Below are positions 51,601 through 61,435 of a stretch of DNA of 64,000 nucleotides, one piece after another. The DNA is taken from positions 15,043,111 to 15,107,110 of the forward strand of contig NC_034409.1 in assembly GCF_002078875.1 (NCBI RefSeq), written 5' to 3'. The position numbers and the translations under genes were made by a program. The DNA is from Numida meleagris (Eukaryota > Chordata > Aves > Galliformes > Numididae). Within the stretch, counting starts at the first letter, position 1. Each line of letters opens with the position of its first letter. Under the pieces are notes generated by a model. It saw only the letters and a list, made by a program, of their open reading frames with translations, searched no databases and was not told the DNA's origin.

Positions 51601-54600
51601 TCCCCTTCTCTTGGCCAATCCCCTTGGTAAATCCATGCTTCTGGATGAATTGCAAAATACCATCCTGTTTACAACATCACAAAAACAAACCATGGTTCCA
51701 AAAGCCTACCAAAATCACACTTTACTGCCTTTCAGCAAATTTTAATAGCTTTGCTTGTTCAGTCTTCCTATTTAATTTCAATTTCTATTTAAAAGCACTA
51801 AAAATCGGTGAAAAATCATGTGGAAATAAGTTTAAGTTGATCTTAGTATTCCTCTTACTTAATGGTGACTATTTCTCTAATGTAAGATCACTGCCTACCT
51901 GTGCAATGGCTTAAGCAGCTCCTGAGGCTCTGTATCAGACTTCCTGAAAATACACTGGCTTGAGTGATTTGAAATCCAAGGGTCTTGGTCAGAAACGGTT
52001 CCTGGCTGAGAAAATGGTCCAAGTTAGAAAACCCTCAATCTATATAGTTGCAGTGTTTTAAAATTCAAAATTGGGTTTGCAAACACTATGCATATTTTTT
52101 AACTTAGGTTTTTTTACTTATTTTTACTTAATTTTATCTTTCCAGTAAAGGCCAAAACGTTACCGCCCAAGTGAATTCTGTACAATTCATATTTCTTTAT
52201 ATTTGCATGTCACTGCTAGTATGCAAAACATCTTTTTAAGTATCCCACACCCCACAATATCAGCAAGCTGGATAGACTGTAGCAAGTTGGCATTTCATAG
52301 AATGATAAAATTAGCTAGGTTGGAAAAAACCCACAAGATCATCCAGTCCAACCATCCACCTACCACCAATAACCCACTAAACCATGTCTCTCAACACAAC
52401 AACTAAATGTTTCTTGAACACCTCCAGGGATGGTGACTCAACCACCTCCCTGGGCAGCCCATTCCAGCACCTGACCACTCTTTCAGAAAAGTAGTAAGTA
52501 GTTCTTTCACTGAAGAAGACAAAATTGTAGAATGCTGTTGTATGGAAGGGCTCTTAGAGGTACCTAACCTAACCTCCTGCTCAAAGCAAGGCCAGCTTCA
52601 AGGCTAGTCCAGATTGTTCAGGTTTGTTCAGGACTGAGATAATCTATTTTGGTGCTTAGCTACTTTTGTGACAACTTTTTCTACACAAGCAGAATTTCCA
52701 GCCTTTACATTTGTGACTTTTACTACTTGTCATTACACTGGGTAAATCTGGCTCTGTACTGTCTCTAACTCTGTTTAGGTTCTGGAAGACAGCAGTTAGT
52801 TCCCCTCCTCATCCCCTTAAATCCTTCTCTTTCCTATGCTATGCAAACCCTCTTCATTCAGTCTCTCCATGTTCATCAGGAGCTCCAATCCCCTTGGCAT
52901 TTTTGTGGCCCTGCATTAGTCTTCCTCCAGTTTGTTGATCTCTCTCTTGGACTAGGGGGGCCTCAAAGTGGGCATAGTATTTCAGATGTGTTCTAACACG
53001 TCGTTTGTTTTTTTTTGGAGGGGAATAATCACTTGCCTTTGAGTACTGGATAAGCTCTTTCTAATACAGCCCTTTATTTAGTTGGGCTTTGCTGCTACAC
53101 AGGTGCACTGCTGACTCACATACAACATGTTATCCTCTGGCACCCTCAGGTCCTTCCTTGCGAAGCCACAACCTACTCAGTCAAATCCCCACCTGCACAG
53201 ATACGTGGGGTTATTTCTTCTGAGGTGCAAGACATGCATTTGTGTTGAACTTTTTGAGGTTCCTGTTGGCCTTCAGATTCACAAGATCCCTTTGAGTAGC
53301 AGCCCTACTACTGTAATGACCACTCTGACAATTTTAGGTTTCATTTATGAACCTGTTGTGCTGAGGGTGCATTCTGTCCTGTTGTCTAAATAGCTGGCGA
53401 AGATGTATCAGACTTGTTACTAAACCCTGGGCACTCCTGCCATTATTGACCAGTTGCCAATTAGACTTTAACCCATGGTCTTTCAGCAAGATGGTACCGC
53501 TAGTTTTTTTTACCCAACTTATCATGGAGAAACACTTATTCTTCATGGACCTTTAAATGGCACCCAGGAGATCTTGTTCTACAATCTTTTCAGGTACAAA
53601 GGTGAGGCTGATAAACTAGTACTTCCCTGGTTTTTGCATATACATAACATGTGTATATTTCTTGTCACCGAGAAGCTCTCCTCATCGCCATAGTCTTGCT
53701 GCAGATACTAGCAATACTGAAAGCTCAGTGAAGAAAGGCTCAAACTGAGTCTATTTCATACTAATGAAATAAATATATATGTATTCATGGAATATTCATT
53801 GCCACAACCTAGTAGAAGTTTTGCATATTAATAATTTTATTATCTTCACCATTATGCTAATTCTACACCCCAAATAGAGAAAATAACAAAAGATTAATCC
53901 AACCTGTTTCTTTTGCTTATCTTCATAAGTCTGTTCCCAAGGGTTGCCCATTGATTTTGTGTTGAAATTTTCTTCTGAAAACTGTGCACAGTTAGAGGAC
54001 CAAAATATAGAAGGGGACAATGGACAGGTGCTAAATGTTGTTGCTGCGTTGTCTTCATGTTCCATACGTTCACCATAAGTTAGTTCTGTTACTTGTGTTA
54101 ACTAGATAACAGATAGCAAAGAAGTTTTATCTAACGTTGTTTTCATCTAAGCATAGTTGAAAAAGATCCGACCTTTCTAAAGTTTTTACATCATCTCTTT
54201 TCAGATATACCATATTCAAGAAAAAATGTTCATGTATTTTGGTATGATTTTTTAATAAAAGCAAGGTAATGAGAGTTGATATTGGGGGAACACATAAGTA
54301 CCTACTTAAGTTGAAGTATGCACAGAAATGTTATCCTGCAAGAAGATGGGTATAAATACATTCTTAGCTTTAGAGGTGTAGGTAAATGATTCGTTGAATT
54401 GATTCTTTTGTAGTAAGATTAAAGTTATTTTACTCTAGCATGAAGAGAACTCCAGCATGCAGTGAGGTCAACAATGATCTCTTAAGCATATCAGAACACA
54501 GGAGAAGTTTGAAACTTGAATATGAAATTGAAATTTAACTCATGTAACCTTAAAACATAGTTATTTGCAATATGTGGCACTTAGTCTTTATTTTTTCATT

Positions 54601-57600
54601 CATACATTAAATTAGTTTTCTACGTGTCCTGCAATATCATGTGTTTTGATTAAATGATGTAAACCTGGTCATACAAGTAGAGTCCTGAGAGAAACTGAGC
54701 TGTCATTTTGATTCATTATTTCTGGCCATGCTAAATCTGAAATATAGCTTCTGTATCTTCAAGCAACAGAGGAAATAAAGTCATAAGGGAAGGCTGACTT
54801 AACATGATACCCAAAAAAATAGTGGCAGCTCATGGTGATCTTGGCTGAAACACAGTAGACAGATAAACTTTTCACTGCTACTAAGCAAGCCTTCCTCACT
54901 CAGAAGGAACTTCTATCTCTAGAATACATGTCTTGTTCACTCTAACAAAATATGGTTTGGCAAGAACATACATAGAAATAGGGAGTAAGCATTTTTTTCA
55001 AGTATTTTTTCCTCAGAATGCTATATGAAATGAGCAGCAGGGGTCAGTGGAGTATCTGAGTAACCTAAACTCACCATCTTCTCAATTTCTACTTGTTTTT
55101 CACTTAACAGTGGAATGTGTCATTAAAAAAATAATCCTGAATTTGATCTAGAAAATGCATTGTAACCTCAATAAGGGTACAGACTTCCCAAATGTAGCCA
55201 CTAGACTTGTACTTAAATTTCTCTTAAAGACTCACTTCTATGTTTTGCATATCTCATCATTTATGACATGTATTGTTTTTAATTTACCTACTGTTGGTCT
55301 CAGACTCTGTCTCATAATCTGTCCTTTGTGACTAGTTTAGAGCACAGATATTCCTAAATGTTTTAGAAAATGCCCAAAATAAGTTGAACTTTTCATAACA
55401 TTCATAAGAAACAGCAGAAAAAAAGTGACTGGCAATTAACAGATCAATGTAGTCTTAAAGAAGAAGCCTTCGCATGTTTCAGTACTCATGAAATCCGATC
55501 ATTATGAAAAATCACTTAAAAAAACAGCCATTGCTACATATTTTTAACTTGACATCACTGAGAACATTAAACTTACTTTATGCTGGTATTTTTCTTTTTC
55601 TAAGAGATGCTGCCTTCTGCTGTCCAGTACTTGCTCTTGTAACCTTGTAAAATGAATAAAAACAGCCTCTGAAATGTAAGATCTATAAGATTAAAAACTT
55701 CCTAACTAGAGCATTAATTTTAACATTTTTCCAGATGTTTAAAAAATCCTTGATTTGTGTGCCATTTTGAGCAGCCATTCTGTAAATCAGTCATTTAAGC
55801 ATGCCTGAAACCTGATGGTAAAACAGTGTAAGTGGAAAACTGTTTGAATAGTCTGCTCTGTGAAATGAACTTAGTGTATGAACAACATGACATGAGTAAA
55901 GTAATACATTTATATATTTAAAGCTCTGCGCTTTGTGTGCAGTTTTGAGTTTAGAGTATGTTTCTTTGTTTTGATGATAAGAGTCATGTCGGAATGACGT
56001 GACTGGAATGTCAGGATGCCAGAACATTCTGGAATGTCAGAAGAGGTTGTGAAAATTCTGTGTCTTAGCAATGTATATTTATGCATACTTCATACCCCAG
56101 ATAAATATTTCTCGGGCTTTTCAAGGCAAGACCCTCATGAGCACAGAGGTAAAAGGGATCCGCTGAGCAAAAGATCAAGAGATCGACCAGTTTCAGATTA
56201 GTCTTTCTATGCTCCTGTGCTACTTTATAAGCCTAGACCCCTTCTCCCTGTTGCCACCAAAGTGACATGCTTCCATCCATGCTAATAAATACACACAAAG
56301 TAGATCTGTTCTGCAATGGTAACTCCTTTTAACTTTTTTAGAAATCAAATGAAAACACATTGTGTAACACCTTTCACAGAACTTTATGATAGCTTAACTA
56401 CTGCCTGTTTTAAACAAGTACCTGTTCTTGATGTGATCTAAGTGTTCTGTAAATTGGTTTCGTAGTGGTGACCTGGGAAGCTCTAGGTTGTTCCTTCTAA
56501 AAGGTGCTTTTCCATCTTCAGTTATATCAACGTGGACTGGCTTTTTCAGGTTCCCTGTGATGAAAGCATTTGGAAGGTCAGCACTGGACTTAGAGTAAGC
56601 TTTGAGCTCCCTGATTTTTCATTACAGTATCAAATACGTTGTTTTAGGTTTCTTAATCCATTTATCCATTTAAAACTTCTGTTTTGTTTTGTTTTATTAC
56701 CAGTAATGTAAGAGCTCTATTCTAATTGGCACCATAGCATAACATGGTGGGACAACTGCTGCCTATTGACAGGCTCTGTTGCCCTAGTCAGCCACCTTTG
56801 AATCTTTCTGAGCATGGGACAGCAACTGCTCCCCAGTCCTGTTTATGAATGTGTCACAGAAGATAAGAGTTAGAAGTCAAGTTGTAGAGATTTTGGGGGG
56901 AGCTTAGTGACAGATTTTAAAAACGCTCTGGGTAGAACAGACAGACTATTCCAACAAAAAAGAAAGAAGTTACTACACTATAAGAGGAACACGAATGGCT
57001 TGATTTAATGACAAAGGGAAAAAGAAGTGGAGATAGGGTAAAATTAATAAATGGAATGGGGAAAGTTCATAAGCATGCAAGGCTATAAAGCTGAAATAGG
57101 TTGTTTTATTTCGCTTATGTCCTGACTTTTTATTCAGTCATTATTTTCATAATTGCTATTTTTTTATTTTTTAAATAAACAACTATTCAAGCATTAAATT
57201 ATAACATGATGGAAAAAGAAGAACTGAAATAGTAGCAGTAATAATAAAAGATAACTGATTATGTTAACGATGAGGTCAGAACACTGTTACCATAAACTCA
57301 CCACTGTTGTCTTTTTTGGTCGATATCTGGTTAACAACATATAGATTGAGGAGATCTAAGCTGACTGCTGAACTTTTAGGAGATGATGCTCCCAGAAGCT
57401 TCATCTTTGATTTAAGTTTTTTCTTTTCGAAGAATTCCTATTTTTTTTAAAAGAGATATTAAAAGAGAGAATAAGTTTCGGACAGAAGCTTCATACCACT
57501 TCAGTGGAATATATAAATATTTTGAAGAAATTCCTATAAATAAAAACATGTTCAAATTTTTCCAAATTCACACTTTCTGTCCATTATCACTTGAATTATT

Positions 57601-60600
57601 GTTATTGCTTTGAAATATAATTCAAAATAATAATAATTCAGTATAATTTGGTCATATTTAGGGAGACCTCACTGCAGCATTCCAGTACATGAAGGGAGGT
57701 TATAAACAGGAGAGAGACTGACTTTTTTCATGATCTGATAATGATAGGACAAGGGGGAATGGTTTTAAAGTAAAATAGGGGAGATTTAGTTCAGATACTA
57801 TGAGGAAATTTTGTACTTTTGGGGTAATGAGGCACTCTCACAGGCTGCCCAGAGAAGCTGTGGATGCCCCATCCTTGGAAGCGTTCAAGGCCAGGTTGGG
57901 TGGGGCCCTGGGCCTCAGTGGGGCCTTAATCTGGTGGGTGGACACCCAGCCCACGGCAGGGGATTGGAACTGGATGGGCTTTAAGGTCCATTCCAACCCA
58001 AACCATTCTATGATTCTTTGATTCTGTGATGTTCAAAATAGGTCATTGTTCTCTTTATGCCAAAAACTTAGTCCTTATATACTTGCATCTCAACTTCTGT
58101 ATGTGATCATTAAAAGCATTTTTCAAAGTAAAAGACATACCAAAATCCTCCAAGGAAAAAAAAGGCTTAAAAAAAATTTAAAGCTGTCATTTCCAGGCAG
58201 CTTATAAACTGGTGGGCAAATAAATCAGCAAGATTATGTAGTCATGGCCATGTAAATTGTCACAAAGAGTGTATTGTTCTTCAAACTTCTCTTCCTTGAT
58301 GCAATCAATAGGATCTTGTGACAAAAAAAAAAAAAAAAGAGAGAGAGAGACAAAAGAAAAGAAAGAAGAAAAAAAACACTATGACTGGGACTTTGGAAAT
58401 GCCATCTGTTGCAAGGAACAAAAAGAAATATGAGTATCATTCTAAATATATCAAGCCGATAATTCTGCATAACCCTAGAATACTATTAGTAGCCATTTAG
58501 GAAACAAAATCTCCATTTTGTAGAAGTATTAATAATCACCTCAAAAATCATTAGTAGCAAGCCTAACAAAAGAATAAATTAACAGTACGTTTTTACTTTA
58601 ACCAGAAGAAAGATATTGAAAACTGAAGACCCTGACACAAAAAATGACAGGGTTTTCTTCTGAACTTTTTCTTCTGTCATCCTGAATTACACGATAAGGG
58701 GTTTATCTTGTAGATTACATGTGATTAGTATACCCAACATGTTTATTGGTAACTGTTTTCCACTATAATTTATTATATCACAATCTTTAACGTTATAGAG
58801 TGTTAGCAACTACAGAAAATAGCTGTTGCTTAAGCAAGCAAAATGTAGTACCAGAAGTAATTCAGTAAAACTTAAATTGGGTGCATTTGCATATTCATTC
58901 ATGCCTTCTCCTCCTCCCTCCTCTTGCTGCTGGAATTCAGTGTGGCAAACCTAGAAAAAGACTTCTGTTCTACAAGTTAAGTACAGTCAGGCAAACACAT
59001 TGCAAGTGTTATGCTACAGTTTTGTGCCTCACTACAATTGCTTTAAAAGATTTAACACAGTGAATCAACAGAATCATTTGCATGACATAAGATCCACGGT
59101 GGCTCGAGCCATTTACCTTTTGCTTTCTCCTTTCCTGTTTTAGTATGACTCTGCTCCTGAAAGATGCAAATAATTATTTTAATTATAGAAGTGTAATCTT
59201 AAGTCATGGCCTGAGCTTACCTAAATGTTATTGAGAATTTTGGAAGCAAATTGTTCTGTTCAGCTATAATGGGTCAAACCTTGAAGTAGTGAAGTCAGCA
59301 TAACTCTGCTGAAGTCACTTTGGCTGGTCCTGGTTTATTTAGGTAAAGCTATGATCCCATTCTATCTCAGGGATATAACATATATTGAACATTCAGAAGG
59401 AAAAGCTTTTAGGTATTTAACTTGTAATTAACCAGTTCATCAATTCTTAATTTCTTAAAACATTATAAGAAATCTTTGTCAATATTTATTTTAATTTTCC
59501 ACGTCATGCTGCAACACAGTTACAAAACTACATTAACGAAGAAAGCAAAAAAGCACAGCAAAACTTTCTGCCTTTCAGGACTTTATGGCATATTGTGAAC
59601 ATTAGGAAAAAAAATATAAGAGAGATTAAAGAGATTGTCAGTACAAATTTTATTGAGCTGCTCTTGTTTGTGCTATATAAGAAACAGCTATACCTTAAAC
59701 TACATATATTACTTGTTAAACATAGTTTTAAATCAATTGGTAGCAGGACACTGTGCTTAAAATTGGAGTTTTGAGTCACTATTGTGAACACATTGAATAT
59801 GGGTGCAATGTTTGAATCAAGTAAGAGATGCACATTTATTTAATAGTTAGAAATATGGAATAGATCCTTGGAATTAGACTTTTTTCCTTTTTTTTATACT
59901 ATGTCCAAATTTATAGCACTCATTGAATATCCTGAGTTGGAAGGGACCTGCGCTCTCTCCAAACAGATGCATATAAATATATATAGCATTATATATATGT
60001 TATATATATAATAAAATGCATATAAATATGTAAAATATAAAATTAACACTTGCAGTGGGTAGAAGAGCCAGTAAGGGATAGTTTTTCTGACCTCTAAAAT
60101 GCAACCGCATGAATCCTGGCAGATAATTACGGACAGCAGAAAGCAGCATGGTAATTTGCTGTTTTCTAAGTGAGCACAATACTCCAACACATGGCTTCTT
60201 CCTTCAGACAGAACAGTTCTATAGACAGGAATTTAGGGCAAAGTTTTTTGAACTGAAGCTGTCCCCTGCCCTGCTTCACACAGGTAGCTTTAGTGTGGGC
60301 TCTGGCTGGGATGGTCTGACTTTCCCCACAGCAGCTCATGTAGTTCTGTGCTCTGCACATGTCGCCAGAGCAGCCGTGACACCACAGAGATGTTTTGGCT
60401 ACTGCTGAGCAGGGCTGGCACCGCATCAGGGCTGGCTCCAACACAAAGCCATACGCTGTAAGTGGGCGAGAGGTGGGGAAGGAACACAACCACCAGAGCT
60501 TACCCAAATCAACCAAAGGGTTATTCCATACTGTATGATGTCAATAAAACGTAAGAGAAAGGGTGTGAGTGTGTAGGGGTGTGTGTACTTTTGTACAAAG

Positions 60601-61435
60601 GCATTTGTCTTCCAAAGCAACTGCTACTCGAGCTGAGGCCCTACTTCCCAGGAAGTGGCTAGGCACTGTCCATAGACCGGTTTTCAGTTGTTTTTTTTTC
60701 CCTTTGCTCCCACATGCAGACTTTCCTTTTCTTTCTTTAAAATGCTGTTATCTCAACCCACAAGGTTTTCGTATCAAATTTTCTCCCTGTGGCAGAGTGG
60801 CATGGGTAGGCACCTGACAGCCAGCCAAGGTCAACCCTCCTCAGCAGCTTTATGAAACTCCATTTATCTGGAGAGGCTTACAGATACATAAGGCTTTATT
60901 TTAGTTGGACTCTGCATATATTGTCAGGATGAGTACAAAACTGTGTTTAGCAAAGCTACTTTCAAATACTGACAAAAACAGTGGGGTTTAAAATTCTGAT
61001 AGGCAAGAGGTACAGGACCCAAAGAAACTGAATATTATACTGTTTTTTTAATGTTACCAGGCTATAGGTGATTATTTTAATATTTCAGTGAATCTTAAAT
61101 GTGCCCCGTCTGTGAGGGGACACCGGGGCTGTCACATACCATGGCCCTGCAGGTCTCTGAGGGGACACACCAGGCCATGCCATGGCCCTGCAGGTCTCTG
61201 AGGGGACACACCAGGCCATGCCATGGCCNCCATGGCCCTGCAGGTCTCTGAGGGGACACACCAGGCCATGCCATGGCCCTGCAGGTCTCTGAGGGGACAC
61301 ACCAGGCCATGCCATGGCCTTGCGGGTCTCTGAGGGGACGCCAGGCCTGAAACACAGAGCTCTGCTGCTTGGCATGGAGCCACTTCTGGCGGCGCTGAAG
61401 AGTTTCACTCACCGGCTGCCACCCACCCAGTTCAT
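44996..61435 (-). CDS. REDIC1: REDIC1 (C12orf40 family), meiotic crossover factor, complete 13-exon gene
   Basis: REDIC1 is a germ-cell protein reported in mammals to act on recombination intermediates and to be needed for class I crossovers in meiosis. The gene reads from 61435 down to 44996. Exons: 61413-61435, 59117-59156, 57302-57437, 56422-56554, 55577-55643, 53904-54101, 51899-52005, 48813-49342, 48488-48560, 47827-47884, 47203-47269, 46054-46136, 44996-45601. Every intron is GT/AG and all phases agree. The total is 2121 bases, 706 residues plus stop, against about 652 recalled for human. The N-terminus [10 protein letters not shown] followed by basic KQERRKQK, then LKSKMK and [17 protein letters not shown], matches the mammalian protein closely. 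The middle is poorly conserved and Ser/Asn-rich. Conserved islands return at [23 protein letters not shown] and VQTES..TQCD. No catalytic domain is visible. The convergent SLC2A13 neighbour agrees with mammalian gene order. Expression is probably germline, by analogy. Confidence 0.93.
45602..46053 (-). other. REDIC1: REDIC1 intron 12
   Basis: Intron of 452 bases, donor GTGAGT, acceptor CATACAG. I see no repeat or gene within it. Confidence 0.75.
46054..46136 (-). CDS. REDIC1: REDIC1 exon 12
   Basis: 83 bases, acceptor ATTTTTCAG, donor ATG|GTGAGT. It completes an aspartate codon begun in exon 11 and encodes [20 protein letters not shown] then FSSSPDM. This aligns with the Ser-rich SYSPRPTDSCFSSSSD block of the mammalian protein and is a strong anchor for the gene. 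Confidence 0.93.
46137..47202 (-). other. REDIC1: REDIC1 intron 11
   Basis: Intron of 1066 bases with T-rich runs (for example near 46750 and 46920) and no recognised mobile element. Confidence 0.7.
47203..47269 (-). CDS. REDIC1: REDIC1 exon 11
   Basis: 67 bases, acceptor TTTTTGAAAG with a short pyrimidine tract, donor CAGG|GTTAGT. It encodes [18 protein letters not shown] and so on. KEYDFG aligns with the recalled KQSWDFGLDE of the mammalian protein. Phases fit exons 10 and 12. The weak acceptor makes this the least certain of the 3' exons. Confidence 0.8.
47270..47826 (-). other. REDIC1: REDIC1 intron 10
   Basis: Intron of 557 bases, donor GTAACT. I see no repeat or gene. Confidence 0.7.
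47827..47884 (-). CDS. REDIC1: REDIC1 exon 10
   Basis: 58 bases, acceptor CCCGTAG, donor GAAGAG|GTAACT. It encodes [19 protein letters not shown] after completing an arginine codon, and ends in phase 0. Support is the open frame, the splice sites and phase agreement. Homology in this stretch is weak. Confidence 0.82.
47885..48487 (-). other. REDIC1: REDIC1 intron 9
   Basis: Intron of 603 bases, donor GTGAGT. I see no recognised repeat. Confidence 0.7.
48488..48560 (-). CDS. REDIC1: REDIC1 exon 9
   Basis: 73 bases, acceptor GATTTTAG, donor AAAAG|GTGAGT. It encodes [18 protein letters not shown] and then HSRNK, with split codons at both ends that agree with exons 8 and 10. It is hydrophilic, as expected for the poorly conserved centre of the protein. 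Confidence 0.87.
48561..48812 (-). other. REDIC1: REDIC1 intron 8
   Basis: Short intron of 252 bases with donor GTGAGT and acceptor TTTTAG. I see nothing else in it. Confidence 0.75.
48813..49342 (-). CDS. REDIC1: REDIC1 exon 8 (large central exon)
   Basis: 530 bases encoding 176 full codons. The acceptor is CTTCCTCCAAAG and the donor is AGCG|GTGAGT. It begins [18 protein letters not shown], aligning with the recalled ERLNSLGNRNLLTKSP region, and contains [11 protein letters not shown], aligning with the conserved IRNIFTVPE. The frame is open further upstream to a methionine at 49395, but that part is intronic because the acceptor and phase place the start at 49342. Confidence 0.93.
49343..51898 (-). 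other. REDIC1: REDIC1 intron 7
   Basis: Intron of 2556 bases, donor GTAGGC. It contains unique AT-rich sequence. A minus-strand open frame at 51445-51693 was considered as an exon and rejected. No mobile element is clearly recognisable, although the segment near 51620 has faint CR1-like wording. Confidence 0.65.
51899..52005 (-). CDS. REDIC1: REDIC1 exon 7
   Basis: 107 bases, acceptor TTTTCTCAG, donor CACAG|GTAGGC. It encodes [16 protein letters not shown] and ends [10 protein letters not shown], followed by an arginine completed in exon 8. The recalled mammalian sequence reads STVNCSD at the start and FGTLFERL at the end, a fair match. This exon is required to reconcile the phases of exons 6 and 8. 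Confidence 0.9.
52297..52505 (-). mobile_element. CR1 LINE 3' fragment
   Basis: Starts on the + strand with TTCATAGAATGATAAAATTAG and GGTTGGAAAAAACCCACAAG, then AGATCATCCAGTCCAACC and CACCTCCAGGGATGGTGACT. These are the inverted 3' blocks of an older CR1 subfamily. It has the same orientation as REDIC1 transcription. Confidence 0.9.
52520..53640 (-). mobile_element. Old, eroded CR1 LINE (about 1.1 kb)
   Basis: The sequence follows the inverted CR1 order with many substitutions: CTCTTAGAGGTACCTAACC, CAATCCCCTTGGCATTTTTG, GAGGTTCCTGTTGGCC, GTGCTGAGGGTGCATTCTG and CATTATTGACCAGTTGCC. These correspond to the 3' end and to internal ORF2 blocks of an old CR1. The copy has no open frame. Edges are approximate. 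Confidence 0.75.
53904..54101 (-). CDS. REDIC1: REDIC1 exon 6
   Basis: 198 bases, exactly 66 codons. The acceptor is TTATCTAG and the donor is AAACAG|GTTGGA. It encodes [18 protein letters not shown] and later [11 protein letters not shown] and [12 protein letters not shown]. These align with the recalled ENCSFTPSSF and KLAYEKKQNDQ of the mammalian protein. The donor is a poor match to consensus, but the frame and homology support it. Confidence 0.9.
54102..55576 (-). other. REDIC1: REDIC1 intron 5
   Basis: Intron of 1475 bases, donor GTAAGT. AT-rich unique sequence; I see no repeat or RNA gene. Confidence 0.7.
55577..55643 (-). CDS. REDIC1: REDIC1 exon 5
   Basis: 67 bases, acceptor TTTTACAAG, donor AAA|GTAAGT. 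It completes an arginine codon and encodes [18 protein letters not shown] then YQHK, a charged, probably helical stretch. The splice sites are good and the phases agree with exons 4 and 6. Confidence 0.87.
55644..56421 (-). other. REDIC1: REDIC1 intron 4
   Basis: Intron of 778 bases, donor GTACTT. A 10-base direct repeat GGAATGTCAG occurs at about 56006 and 56030. I see nothing else. Confidence 0.7.
56422..56554 (-). CDS. REDIC1: REDIC1 exon 4
   Basis: 133 bases, acceptor TTCATCACAG, donor AACAG|GTACTT. It encodes [18 protein letters not shown] and [14 protein letters not shown]. These align with the recalled RKPTHVNMNRDIKMPLRKHNLELTMSP segment of the mammalian protein. Confidence 0.93.
56555..57301 (-). 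other. REDIC1: REDIC1 intron 3
   Basis: Intron of 747 bases, donor GTGAGT, acceptor CATCACAG. I see no recognised repeat. Confidence 0.75.
57302..57437 (-). CDS. REDIC1: REDIC1 exon 3
   Basis: 136 bases, acceptor AAAAAATAG, donor AGTG|GTGAGT. It encodes [19 protein letters not shown] and [17 protein letters not shown]. This is the best-conserved block of the family, close to EYFEKHRLKSKMKSLG and SAVSLDILNLYMVNQIS as recalled for human. It is decisive for the gene identity. Confidence 0.95.
57660..58030 (+). mobile_element. CR1 LINE 3' fragment
   Basis: A 5'-truncated CR1 in + orientation, antisense to REDIC1. It contains AGGGAGACCTCACTGCAGC, CAGGCTGCCCAGAGAAGCTG, GATGGGCTTTAAGGTCCATT and the tail TTCTATGATTCTTTGATTCT. 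The 3' edge is clear. Confidence 0.92.
58323..58378. repeat. Purine tract: A16, (GA)n, A/G-rich
   Basis: A run of 16 A leads into six GA units and then an A/G-rich stretch with one C. In REDIC1 transcripts this reads as a long pyrimidine tract inside intron 2. Confidence 0.9.
59117..59156 (-). CDS. REDIC1: REDIC1 exon 2 (40 bases)
   Basis: Acceptor CATCTTTCAG, donor AAAAG|GTAAAT. It completes an arginine codon and encodes [13 protein letters not shown], against [13 protein letters not shown] as recalled for human. The near-identity over 13 residues confirms this tiny exon. Confidence 0.95.
59922..59958 (-). mobile_element. CR1-like tail remnant
   Basis: TTGAATATCCTGAGTTGGAA followed by GGGACCTGCGC resembles the inverted 3' end of CR1. 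Only about 35 bases are left, so the call is tentative. It abuts an AT-rich microsatellite. Confidence 0.5.
59967..60045. repeat. AT-rich microsatellite with 14-base direct repeat
   Basis: TA-rich sequence in which ATGCATATAAATAT occurs twice, at 59967-59980 and 60016-60029, with TATATATA runs between them. Confidence 0.85.
61141..61349. repeat. 41-base minisatellite with an assembly N
   Basis: Near-perfect tandem units start at 61141, 61182, 61232 and 61273, with a diverged part-unit from 61314. Each contains CTGCAGGTCTCTGAGGGGAC. The second and third full units are separated by a 9-base stub that includes the only N (61229). A diverged half-unit may also lie at 61111-61140. The N inside a tandem array suggests a collapsed or unresolved repeat, so the real copy number may be higher. 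Confidence 0.95.
61413..61435 (-). CDS. REDIC1: REDIC1 exon 1, start codon
   Basis: The coding part is only 23 bases and encodes MNWVGGS plus two bases of arginine. The start ATG is at 61435-61433 with A at position -3, a good context. The donor CCG|GTGAGT is strong. MNWVGGSR is the same start as I recall for the human protein, which fixes this ATG although the frame stays open for 85 codons upstream. Confidence 0.93.

Larger units (their letters stand above)
52006..53903 (-). other. REDIC1: REDIC1 intron 6
   Basis: Intron of 1898 bases. Most of it is old CR1 sequence, at 52297-52505 and about 52520-53640. The donor GTTGGA is weak. Confidence 0.75.
57438..59116 (-). other. REDIC1: REDIC1 intron 2
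   Basis: Intron of 1679 bases with a CR1 insertion at about 57660-58030, antisense to the gene, and a purine tract at 58323-58378. The donor is GTAAAT. Confidence 0.75.
59157..61412 (-). other. REDIC1: REDIC1 intron 1
   Basis: Intron of 2256 bases, donor GTGAGT. It holds a CR1 tail at about 59922-59958, an AT-rich repeat at 59967-60045, and a 41-base minisatellite at 61141-61349 only about 60 bases inside the donor. Confidence 0.75.

Noticed and set aside
51445..51693. Candidate REDIC1 exon with an AAACAG acceptor near 51665
   Set aside because: It meets a stop when read in the required phase and has no family similarity. The exon at 51899-52005 fits both phase and homology.
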